Source: Mercurialis annua (taxonomy: Eukaryota > Streptophyta > Magnoliopsida > Malpighiales > Euphorbiaceae). From it: 64,000 bases of DNA. The notes below the pieces were generated by a model. That model had not been told where the DNA came from, did not search any database, and saw only the letters and a program-made list of their open reading frames with translations. Made by a program: the position numbers and the translations under genes. The stretch is taken from the NCBI RefSeq assembly GCF_937616625.2, contig NC_065570.1, positions 6,210,001 through 6,274,000 of the forward strand, given 5' to 3'. Below are positions 56,026 through 64,000 of the stretch, one piece after another. How positions within the stretch are numbered: the stretch's first letter is position 1; each line of letters opens with the position of its first letter.

Positions 56026-57945
56026 TCAAGCTCTGTTATTATCTCTATCGTTGGCAATGTTTTTCTCAAGTTGATCAATGATAATGCCTTTGTTGCTCTG
56101 AGCGAAAAGCCCAAGTTGGTTGCCCACATCCCAAGTTCGAGCTGCTTCTAAAAGTGGGAAATTCTGTTTCTGAATGTGATTTTCGTTGTGGATTCGGTTC
56201 ATGTTGATAATATTAGAATCTGAAATTTCAGGTTCTAGTCCTTCTAAAGAAGTCGTTGGAGTGTGGAGGCTGCCAGTGTTTGAAATTTCCTTAAAATGCC
56301 TGGTTGTAATCTGCTGTGCTATCATCTTTGGAACAAAAGCTGGGGTTGGTGATTGGGTAGCAGATTTTGGAGTAATTTCAGCTTCCTTGTAATGAGGTTT
56401 AATGTTTTTCTTCCTTGTGGTTACATTTTGTAGCTGTAATTCGCTAAGCTCATGCTCTAAAAAATCCTCGTTTAGAATGGTTTCCTGAACCACAGTAGCT
56501 GATGAGTCAAACATATTGTTTTCAGCTGAATTAATAGGGCTTTGCTGCGATAAGGAGTTCAGGCTGAGCTTATGTTGAAGGTCTGTAAGATGGGTATCCC
56601 TTAAAGGGATTTCTTTGCTGTCAATTGGGGTATCCTTTCCTGATGAAAGGATCTTGTTGCTGTTTAGAATGGTATCCCTTCCAGTTGAAGGGATCTTGTT
56701 GCTGTCTATATGGGTATTCCTTCTGGGTGAAGGAATTTTCTTGCTGTTTAGAGAAGAGGTGGAGGTAGAAGAAGAAGATAGAGATGGAGAGAGGAGTATC
56801 AGAGGAGCAGTAGCAGTCTTTAGAGGGGTGTTCTTGCTGTTTGAGAAATCAGAGTTTTGTTCCTCATTATGCATATCATCCGAATCACTGAGCTCATCCT
56901 CCAAGTCTGTAGAGAATGATATTGCTCTATCGGTTTCAGCAGCATGAATCATACAAAGACTGTTGTTGTAGTTAATTTCCAGGTTTTTATTGACACGGGG
57001 ACCTTTCAATGACACTAAAACCGCACCAACATCTAGACGATCTTTCAAAGCAATTTCCTCATGAACTGTAACCGATTCACCAATTAAATTTCCCACAAAC
57101 AGGAAAAAATTATCTGACCACAAAGAAAGGGGTACACCAGAAATATTAATCCATGCCAAACGGTTTGAAGATTTTTGATAATCTGCAGGTTTGCAGAATG
57201 CTTGAAAGTATCCATCATAATCGCCTGGTCTATTTTTCATGAAGAGAGCAGCTTTCTCAGCTGATGAAAACGTAATCAAGATATCTGAACCGCCAAGGAT
57301 CGAAATTTTCTCATAATCAACCTTTAAACCTTCTAGATGATCATTGACAGAGATGAGCGACGCGGGTGAATCCAGTGTTACAACAACTGAACAAGAAAGC
57401 CAGTCAGAGACGATGGATTTTTCTGAGTAGAAATATGAGGCTTTAGGTTTCGATGGTATCAGGATCGAAGGCTCCTTGTTTTTGCGCAGCACGTCAATAT
57501 AGCTCCTATTATCACGTATCGCTGGATTAGTAGTAGGTTTGTATTCATTCAGAATAGGTTTCGATTGAATTGTTGGCTTGACTGAAGTTGTTGTAGGTTT
57601 TGGTGGCTCCGGAAATTTTGCTCTGAATGCACGCAGTCTGTACTTTCCAATCGAAATAATGTTAATCCTCGATAAAATCCAATCAATATTGATATTCGAA
57701 TCAATTCTGAGGAACCCGAAGCACCGATTTGCAGAATTCAACCTTCTCGCAATAGAAATTCTGCCGTAGATGTTATACCTTTCAAAAGCGTTCTGTAGGT
57801 TAAGATAGTTCCAAGACCGTGGGAAGTTTTCGAAGTAAACAACATGATTCTCCTGGGAACGAAGTTGTGAACTGGGATTGAGGTTGGTGGTGATGGTCGT
57901 TTGGGCTAGGTTAGGGTTAGGGTTTTTTGGTGGGGAAGAGGACAT
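56026..57945 (-). CDS. LINE ORF1: RNA-binding (RRM / DUF4283-type) protein
   Basis: 639 residues. An RRM-like fold lies at about residues 33-110 (VVYFENFPRSWNYLNLQNAF, RCFGFLRI). A DUF4283-like region follows, about 175-340 (SDWLSCSVVVTL, WINISGVPLSLWSDNFF, LKDRLDVGAVLVS). A Ser/Thr-rich linker then carries four imperfect repeats of about 14 residues around 405-455 (HIDSNKIPSTGRDT-like), matching a 42-bp period in the DNA at about 56610-56750. The expected role is to coat LINE RNA as a chaperone. No CCHC knuckle is seen, unlike many plant L1 ORF1 proteins. ORF2 starts 33 bases downstream, in line with reinitiation or leaky translation. Confidence 0.85.
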   Translation of the reverse strand: MSSSPPKNPNPNLAQTTITTNLNPSSQLRSQENHVVYFENFPRSWNYLNLQNAFERYNIYGRISIARRLNSANRCFGFLRIDSNINIDWILSRINIISIGKYRLRAFRAKFPEPPKPTTTSVKPTIQSKPILNEYKPTTNPAIRDNRSYIDVLRKNKEPSILIPSKPKASYFYSEKSIVSDWLSCSVVVTLDSPASLISVNDHLEGLKVDYEKISILGGSDILITFSSAEKAALFMKNRPGDYDGYFQAFCKPADYQKSSNRLAWINISGVPLSLWSDNFFLFVGNLIGESVTVHEEIALKDRLDVGAVLVSLKGPRVNKNLEINYNNSLCMIHAAETDRAISFSTDLEDELSDSDDMHNEEQNSDFSNSKNTPLKTATAPLILLSPSLSSSSTSTSSLNSKKIPSPRRNTHIDSNKIPSTGRDTILNSNKILSSGKDTPIDSKEIPLRDTHLTDLQHKLSLNSLSQQSPINSAENNMFDSSATVVQETILNEDFLEHELSELQLQNVTTRKKNIKPHYKEAEITPKSATQSPTPAFVPKMIAQQITTRHFKEISNTGSLHTPTTSLEGLEPEISDSNIINMNRIHNENHIQKQNFPLLEAARTWDVGNQLGLFAQSNKGIIIDQLEKNIANDRDNNRA

Positions 57946-58125
57946 CGCGAAATCTCTAGTTATGTCCCAATTAAATACCTTTTAAACTTAAACATAGAGT
58001 TATTTACTAGGGATGGATAAATTTAAAAGATAATAGCTAAAATCACATTAAAATCCTAAATAGACAAATAATTAGAGACAAATATATTTTGCTATATGGA
58101 CAACTAAATAAACACGGAAGGAGTA

Positions 58126-58417
58126 ATTATAATCACTTATATCATATCCTACTAATCATCATTATTTATCACTTAATCGAAAGCAAAAAATAAAAATAAA
58201 TTTAGTTTTTTAATTTTTTAGTTATTTAAAATATATACTTAAAATATTTAAAATATTTAAATATTTAAATAATTTATATAATCAGAAGTCAATTAAAAAT
58301 AACAAATTTAATTTTTTTTCTTAATTCTAGTGAAAATCAAATTTATTGTATTTTTATAAGACAGAGGAAGTAACAAATTATATTATTCCAAAAATACATT
58401 AAAGTAGTAAAAAAGTA
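58126..58417. other. AT-rich DNA with a stray MITE end
   Basis: GACAGAGGAAG followed by TA at 58360-58372 looks like the right end of another Stowaway-type element; its left end was not found. Confidence 0.4.
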
Positions 58418-58651
58418 CTCCTTTCGTCCCATTTTAGAAATGGCATATTCTATTTTGAAATATCCATTTCTAAAATTTTATTTCCATTTTTAGAAATTTG
58501 TTTACATTAATTTTTTTTATCCTTATTTAAATTATCTTGAAAGAATTTATATGAATTATTTAATTGTTGTTAGATAAAAAAAAAGAAGCAATAAATGCTC
58601 TTTTAATTTTTATGTAAAATGAAATGACATTTTTAAAATGATATGGTAAAG
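58418..58651. mobile_element. Degenerate Stowaway-type MITE
   Basis: It starts CTCCTTTCGTCCCATTTTAG after TA (58416-58417). The right end TTTTTAAAATGATATGGTAAAG, before TA, is a mutated inverse of it. 234 bases. Confidence 0.65.
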
Positions 58652-58905
58652 TACTATTTATATCTAAAATTTAAAATTGAAAGTTTTTGTTAATTTAATA
58701 TAAAAATACCTAAATTATTTAACCCCCAAAATTTAATTTATTCAAATCTCCAGCCTTTTGCATTTTTGGCCTGTGATTTTTTTTAATCACCATACAGTCA
58801 AATTAAACACAAGTAAAATAAATCTACTGAAGCAAAGGGATAAAATTTTAACTTCTACACAGCTCGCGTAAATAAATAAAAGATGCACTAATACATATTA
58901 TCTCT

Positions 58906-59466
58906 TTAACTATCTCCTTCAACGACATTACCTTGCCGGCCAGGATTATTCTCCGGCAACCGTGGTCCAGCTCTCTCCTCAGCAGCCGCCGCCGCCATAT
59001 TTTCAAGCAAAGAAATGCGGCAATTAGGGCAAGAAGAGTGTGACAAAAGCCACGTGTCAATACACCTCACATGAAAACCATGATTACATTTAGGAAGAAC
59101 ACGAACTTTCTCTCCGTCGATAAACTCTCCTAAACAAATTGGACATTCCGTCGCCGGAATATCAGCTCCGGCACCGTAAACCGCGACAGGAATCCGTCTC
59201 AAATCACGTTTCTTGAGCCCTTTAGCCGCATTTTCTTGAGCTGATTCTAAAGAAAACCGAGTGCTACAACGAAAAGCACAACGTACGATTGAATTCAACC
59301 CTAAAGCACCAATTAAAGCACACAGTAAAGCAGCCAATATTATAACCATGTTGGCGTCAAAATTATTACTAGCATCACTGCTGTTAGAATCTCGAAAATT
59401 TCTGGTTCCATTTGACTGCGTTGCTGAATTAACGGTTAGCTCAGTTACAAGAAGACGACGGTGCAT
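58906..59466 (-). CDS. RING-H2 E3 ubiquitin ligase of the ATL family
   Basis: Single-exon, 186 residues, as usual for ATL genes. One membrane segment lies at about residues 39-58 ([19 protein letters not shown]), the GLD-type motif at 82-97 ([12 protein letters not shown]), and a RING-H2 domain at 108-149: CPIC, CNHGFH and CIDTWL, SSCPNC, giving the C-C-C-H-H-C-C zinc ligands with the Trp three residues after the sixth ligand. A poly-Ala stretch follows. The layout resembles the ATL8/ATL80 group; the exact member is not resolved. Expected role: membrane-anchored ubiquitin transfer from an E2 to a substrate, often in stress or nutrient responses. A TATA-like CATAAATATATG lies on the minus strand at about 59719-59706. 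The start codon is the first ATG after that leader. Confidence 0.93.
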   Translation of the reverse strand: MHRRLLVTELTVNSATQSNGTRNFRDSNSSDASNNFDANMVIILAALLCALIGALGLNSIVRCAFRCSTRFSLESAQENAAKGLKKRDLRRIPVAVYGAGADIPATECPICLGEFIDGEKVRVLPKCNHGFHVRCIDTWLLSHSSCPNCRISLLENMAAAAAEERAGPRLPENNPGRQGNVVEGDS

Positions 59467-59834
59467 GATATTAAAAACAGAGTTTTTTTAGAAGGGTTTT
59501 TGAATTTTCTAAGGTTTGGATTTGAAAGTGAAGAATATGTTGATGTTGTAAAGATTCCAACTAGAAAAAGACACGAAAAGAGAATCTTTTGATGTCTCAA
59601 AGATAAGGAAGATGAAGAACAAAAAAAGGAACTGTGGTGTGGGAATTAGGGACCGTTTCTCTGAAGGATTCGCATGCAGCTTGTTGATCAAAAATGTCCT
59701 CTCTGATCATATATTTATGAACTTATATATTAAGTAATAGAAGATGATATATACTACGATGTCATTATGCTTATTTATATAGGTACTACTAGTATCCAAA
59801 CCTCACTTCCTTTCGGAATTAACCAGTTTTAAAA
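59467..59834 (-). promoter_or_regulatory. ATL gene 5' leader and promoter
   Basis: It contains the TATA-like sequence near 59712 and a leader of about 210 bases. The 60-codon frame inside it has no domain and is not called. Confidence 0.4.
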
Positions 59835-60116
59835 CTCCCTTCGTCCCAAATTAATTGGCAGTTTAGGAGAAAAATAAATACTAATTTTTTTGATTTTTTT
59901 AGATAAAATAAATTAATATATAAAAAAAATACCATACTTGCCTTCATTTAATACAGTGACCATTTTTGTCTTTTAATAACTTTTATTGTCTTTTCAAGAT
60001 ATTTCCTATAATTAATGAAAGTATGTTTTACGATGATTTAATAAGATAAATATCTAGTACCTATAATTTGGGACAAATTTTTTAAAATAGTGTCTATCAA
60101 TTTGAGACGGAGGAAG
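59835..60116. mobile_element. Stowaway-type MITE
   Basis: It starts CTCCCTTCGTCCCAAATTAA and ends CAATTTGAGACGGAGGAAG before TA (60117-60118). It lies about 370 bases upstream of the ATL start codon, so it could affect that promoter. The left flank reads AA rather than TA, so the left duplication is mutated. Confidence 0.78.
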
Positions 60117-60250
60117 TACAAAATAAAACTATCATTCAATTTTAGAATACATTTCACTTTTTTTTTATCATAATATCATTAGTTCTTTTAAAATTAAACC
60201 ATATTGAATTATTTTCAAATAATATATGATTAATTATATATGTTTATTGT

Positions 60251-60563
60251 CGACTTAAAGAGCAATATGCCCCCTCAACTTGTAAGCAATGGACAATTAA
60301 TACATAATTAACTTTATAGGCAAATCAGTACATGAACTTGGTGATTATGGGTAATTTACCCTATTTTGACAATTTACATTTCAATTTGTAAGCTAATTGT
60401 CTCCTCAATTGATAATTTGTCCACTAAGTTGTAAGTTAATTTTTTAAAATGGAACAAATTGCCCTTAGTTGCTAAGTTTATGTATTGATGTGCCCACATA
60501 GTTAATTTATGTGTCAATTGCTCATTACTTACAAGTTGAGGGGTCAAATTGCTATTTAAGTCG
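60251..60563. mobile_element. Fold-back MITE with 8-9 bp target duplication
   Basis: The ends are inverted: CGACTTAAAGAGCAATATGC at the left, the inverse CGACTTAAATAGCAATTTG at the right, with CCCCTCAACTTGTAAG in both arms. The direct repeat TTTATTGT (8 bases, or GTTTATTGT if the terminal G is shared) lies at 60243-60250 and 60564-60571. No coding. Confidence 0.8.
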
Positions 60564-60572
60564 TTTATTGTC

Positions 60573-60650
60573 AATGCTATTGTAGTATAGTGGTCCACAT
60601 ACATCTTTGTATGAAATCTGATGTTCGAGTCTCATTCCCCCTTTTATTAA
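60573..60650 (+). mobile_element. tRNA-Asp-like pol III remnant
   Basis: TTGTAGTATAGTGGTCC matches the tRNA-Asp 5' arm including the A box, and about 30 bases later GTTCGAGTCTC resembles a B box. An A-containing tail (TTATTAAAAAACC) follows. It does not fold as a normal tRNA (the anticodon stem is not credible), so it is a SINE head or tRNA pseudogene. Confidence 0.45.
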
Positions 60651-60996
60651 AAAACCAAAATTATATATGTCTATTTTCCCACAAATTTTAATGTTATATC
60701 AAGGTTCAAACTTAAAATAATCATATGTAAACTGTTGTATTCTAAGGAAATAATTTTGACTAGAAAAAAACATTAGTTAATTGTTTGTATTAAAATAAAT
60801 TATTCAAACGATCGGCGATTAGATTACTCATTTTTTAATTTATAATATATTTAAATTATAATCTACTCTCGTAAAAAAATATTATAAACTATACATATGT
60901 ATATTTTAAAATAAAATAATATTAAATTAAAAAGTATTTTATTAATGTGCAAAGTGTGTGTTAGATTAGTAATGAAAATCTGATTCCACAGTTTGT
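60651..60996. other. AT-rich intergenic DNA
   Basis: Nothing recognised. Confidence 0.4.
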
Positions 60997-62040
60997 ACAA
61001 TAAGGGCGAGTCCACTAGGATTTGCCTGCCGAAGCGAACTCCTATGACTCGCCAAAAACTAACAAGCTGAAGACAAGATCAATTTATGGATGAACCCTAA
61101 TAACTCGTACTTATAAGGTCGAGTCCTATAAGAGTTGCCCATTTAGACTCGTGCATATATGGTTTCGCCAAAGAAGAGATGACCGAATCGCACATGATTC
61201 ATTAAACAGAGATATTATGAGAAGTGTTAGGATCTGATAGGGATGTTATTCCAAGATCTGGAAACCTAATACGATTATAATACCAGTGATTTAGGACATT
61301 TTAAAAGATTATGATCATTTAGGAAATACTAAGGAATATATTTTTATTCAGAACTATATTGTTATTTGGAAGCATAATCCTATTTAAAAGTTATATTTCT
61401 ATTCAAACTCATATCCTTAAATAGGAATTTTTCTCCTATTTGAATTCTATTAGGTATTCCCTCATTACTACTATATAAAGTATCTGAGGTATATGCCTAA
61501 ACACACATTATTACATTTACTCTAAACTCTCTTAAACTTAATACTGAGTTAAGCTTCAAAGTGCTCATCGGACAACCACCGTCCAATCAACAGTTTAACC
61601 TATATTTTGCAGGTTAACTTGTTGATAGGACTCCATAAATTAGCGCCGTCTGTGGAAAAGCTTACAAAAACTTCATTTGAAGGAGCTCTCTACGAACTAA
61701 ACAAATTATCATTGAAAGATGAATTCTGACTGGACCAACCCCTAAAAACAAACAAACGACAAGAGCAAATAACTTAGACACGATTCTGTAACCAGCAGAA
61801 AGAACAATCAATATGACATTGAGTAATTATCACCACAAGAAGAAACGAAGGAAGGAGGAACCTAATATAATAAAATCACCATTACCAGCAATAAATTTTA
61901 ACACGGAAGACTTTGGACATATTAAAAGTCCACATAATGATGCCTTGGTGGTAGCCATGATCATCAAAAATTGGAACATGGAAACAATCTTGATAGATGA
62001 AGGAATCAAAATAAAAATTACCGATGTTGTTTAAAAAGAA
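60997..62040 (+). mobile_element. Truncated Ty3/gypsy remnant: LTR, primer site and protease piece
   Basis: About 60997-61635 looks like an LTR: a TATA box CTATATAAAG near 61471 and an end ATAGGACTCCA. A few bases later ATTAGCGCCGTCTGTGGAAA (61639-61658) closely resembles the ATTGGCGCCGTCTGTGGG site of many plant gypsy elements. At 61813-62034 a 73-codon frame contains PHNDALVVAMII and METILIDEG, matching the start of the retroviral-type aspartic protease seen in gypsy polyproteins, but the catalytic DTG/DNG motif is altered to DEG. Gag is deleted between them and nothing of RT or integrase follows. It is dead. The left border is uncertain. Confidence 0.65.
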
Positions 62041-63249
62041 ACGAAATGTGGTACCTTGAATTGACAAGTTTTAAAAGTCGAGTTATTTTTGAAAATTCGT
62101 GTAAAGGTGGTGATTTTATATAAAAATAATAAATAATTGATCAAAATTAAAATACAAATTTAAGAGATAGATCTCATTTTTACATGTTCCATCTAAAAAA
62201 ATATATCTTGATTTAAGTATCAATTTATATGAATTTTGTTTTTTTTATCTTTTTATCTTTTTCTCAAATTAATGATTATTATTTTATACAAAAATTATAA
62301 AACCATTATTAATAGGAACAAAATAAAAAACAATAATAATCGAAAGTTACCTGTCTCTTTTTAAATGGAACAAAAAAATTATCTATAAAGTTTAACTTTT
62401 TTACATTTTTTAATTAAAATTGTCATCTGTAAAAATTTGGATTTTCCTTTAAAATTGTTAAGCTTTTGTATATCTCCGGGGTCTCATCATAGTTTACTCT
62501 TAATAAATTGGTTGAATAGATTGATAATTCGGTCAAATTTTATTAAGAGAAAGGTATGTCTTTGAAATTAGACTCGGACTCGTCCTATATAAAAAATGAC
62601 CAGGCAGCTCAGCTCCTATAAAACAAAAATAACAAAGCCAAATAATGCTGTTCAGTCGCTCTGATTGACACATCACTAATAAATATAGGCAAATTGCTAC
62701 TAGTGAATGATCTTTCAATTTAATTACATGATCCCACTTCTATAAAAGTCGTCTTTCAGATTTTCAGACAGTTGAGGATTAATATTAGGGGTTGTTGATT
62801 ATATTTATTATGGAAAGTCAACTCAAGGTTATACTAGTATAATGAAATAAATGGTCAATGCGTTTTCTGATTAATATTTGAAAATTAAATAAGTCTATTT
62901 TAATTTTTTTGGATTAAATAGATTTAAATCTTGTATTTTGAGAAAATGTCATAAAATTCCCAAAAAATTAAAAAATTAAATTTATATTAATGACTCAGAA
63001 AAAAAAATTAATCAGAAATTTTTCTTTTTCTAGACCTGTTCATGGGGTTGTATACCCGCCCAGACCTGTCCAAGCTCGGCGCTTAGGGCTGGATTTGGAC
63101 AATGATTTTTCATATCAAGTCCGGTCCAAGTCCGTAAAAAATTCATTATTTTATATGCGGGCTCGGATTTTTATTTTTAAAAAATTTATATATAAGCTCG
63201 CCCAAATCCGATCCAAACCTGCAAAAATATAGTGTTAGGGTCGGGTTTG
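62041..63249. other. AT-rich intergenic DNA with a partial hAT-MITE end
   Basis: At 63031, TAGACCTGTTCATGGGG matches the start of the hAT MITE at 13163-13430, with CGGGTTTGGATAG-type words downstream, but no matching right end is found. No gene. Confidence 0.45.
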
Positions 63250-64000
63250 GATAGTAAATATAAGGCAAAAGGCTCATTTTAGCCCTTGAGGTCAGAGCGA
63301 AAGAATTAATAAGACCCTAAGGTCGGAGGTTGCTCACTTTGCCCCCTGACGTTGTCCAAACTGGCTCAGATCACACCAAAAACTTAACACCGTTTGTTTT
63401 TCAGTTAAATGATGACGTGGCATGTATGGAAAAAATTCAAAAACATTCTTAATGTTTAAAATATTTATCAAATTTTATATTTATAACTTTTTTTAACCAT
63501 TAGCACCTTCTTTTTCATTAAATATCAATAATTAAATAACATTTTAAAATAAAATGTTTATTAAATAATCAAAACTCAATTAAACACGTCGAAATCTAAT
63601 TAAACAAACCGATCGCCGGAAAATCCATTCAAAAATTAAATAAATAATAATTTATTCCTTACGAATATAAATTTATTTTAATCGGAAGCACGACCACCAA
63701 TCCGTCGCCAAAAAACGTCTAAATATCAAAAACAATTATTTTTTTAAATTTCGGAAAACCACCACGCAGACCCACCACGGTGTGTCTGCTCAGATGAGCA
63801 GACCCACTTATTTGAGTGGGTCGGTTTTTTTAATTAAAAAAAATATAAAATATCATTTTTTTATTTGATTTTTGGTCGGTATATTTTTCGTCAAAAGTTA
63901 CAAATGTGGTATTCGGTTGGTGGGTGAATTATAATTAGGTTTAAATTGAATTTTGATTGGTTTTATTGAATTTCGAAGCGTTTAATTATGTTTCGAAGCG
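63250..64000. mobile_element. Left part of a TIR element leaving the right border
   Basis: It begins near AAGGCTCATTTTAGCCCTTG with CTAAGGTCGGAGG and TTTGCCCCCTGACGTT, the style of palindromic Mutator-type MITEs here. The matching right arm would lie outside. The interior, 63600-63830, is GC-richer and holds two adjacent hairpins (63783-63824). Assignment is tentative. Confidence 0.4.

Larger units (their letters stand above)
52213..57970 (-). mobile_element. Apparently intact L1-type LINE
   Basis: Perfect 19-bp target duplication TTAAATACCTTTTAAACTT at 52194-52212 and 57971-57989. On the minus strand it has 25 bases of leader, ORF1 (57945-56026), a 33-base gap, ORF2 (55992-52312), about 95 bases of 3' UTR ending CATTCATC, and a short oligo(A) (8 A, two of them shared with the duplication). 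Both ORFs are open over their full length, so the insertion is recent. The leader is short for an L1, so slight 5' truncation is possible. Confidence 0.93.
52094..58123. mobile_element. Stowaway-like MITE split by the LINE
   Basis: The left end CACCCTCAGTTTTTTTAGTTG follows TA (52092-52093). The right end, read inverted, starts CTCCTTCCGTGTTTATTTAG and abuts TA (58124-58125). Both share AGTTGTCYATWTAGC next to the end. Without the LINE it would be about 250 bases. Confidence 0.6.

Noticed and set aside
57901..57935. Telomere-like GTTAGGGTTAGGG at the LINE ORF1 start
   Set aside because: It is coding sequence for Asn/Pro/Leu residues at the ORF1 N-terminus and only about two units long, so not an interstitial telomere.
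60573..60650. Functional tRNA-Asp gene
   Set aside because: Only the A-box arm matches; acceptor and anticodon stems do not pair, so it is a remnant or SINE head.

Overview
The window is nuclear DNA of a flowering plant, most likely a eudicot. Genes are split by GT-AG introns and lie in very AT-rich DNA packed with plant transposons (MITEs, Helitrons, LTR elements, an L1-type LINE). The host genes are plant-specific: a B3-domain VAL repressor, a receptor-like cytoplasmic kinase relative, and an ATL-type RING-H2 ubiquitin ligase. The species cannot be named from the sequence.

Layout. 1-7100: gene-poor DNA with a possible gene edge at the left border, Stowaway and fold-back MITEs, two related hAT-type elements (one inserted in a decayed RNase H-like coding fragment), and a large terminal-inverted-repeat element. 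7130-12653 (+): VAL repressor gene, 12 coding exons, about 918 residues, with PHD-like, B3, CW zinc finger and EAR parts. 12888-14110: fold-back and hAT MITEs. 16647-20050 (-): MGC-anchored RLCK-like gene whose kinase domain has lost every catalytic signature, so a pseudokinase. 20797-24000: repeats and MITEs. 25212-36349: nested insertion. A fold-back MITE holds a copia-type non-autonomous LTR element, which holds a very young Athila-like non-autonomous LTR element; a solo LTR sits in the other MITE arm. 36800-44000: tiny LINE-tail insertions, SINE pieces, MITEs. 44403-45249 (-): small two-exon membrane protein of unknown function. 46977-50268: a Helitron inserted four bases inside another Helitron. 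50331-50955: a fold-back MITE with a perfect 9-bp target duplication. 52213-57970 (-): an apparently intact L1-type LINE with both ORFs open and a perfect 19-bp target duplication, itself inside a MITE. 58906-59466 (-): ATL RING-H2 gene. 59835-64000: MITEs, a gypsy LTR/protease remnant, and the start of another element.

The host genes do not form a pathway. VAL proteins silence seed-maturation genes and FLC-type genes through RY elements and Polycomb; the RLCK-like protein is probably a membrane-anchored scaffold; the ATL protein is probably a membrane-bound E3 ligase. The most unusual signal is a set of three 12-22 bp insertions that consist only of the last bases plus oligo(A) tail of the same kind of LINE found intact here, each between perfect 10-17 bp target duplications; a fourth, 14-bp insertion has the same structure but a different tail. 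All coordinates, splice sites and repeat borders were read by eye; no alignment or database search was run.
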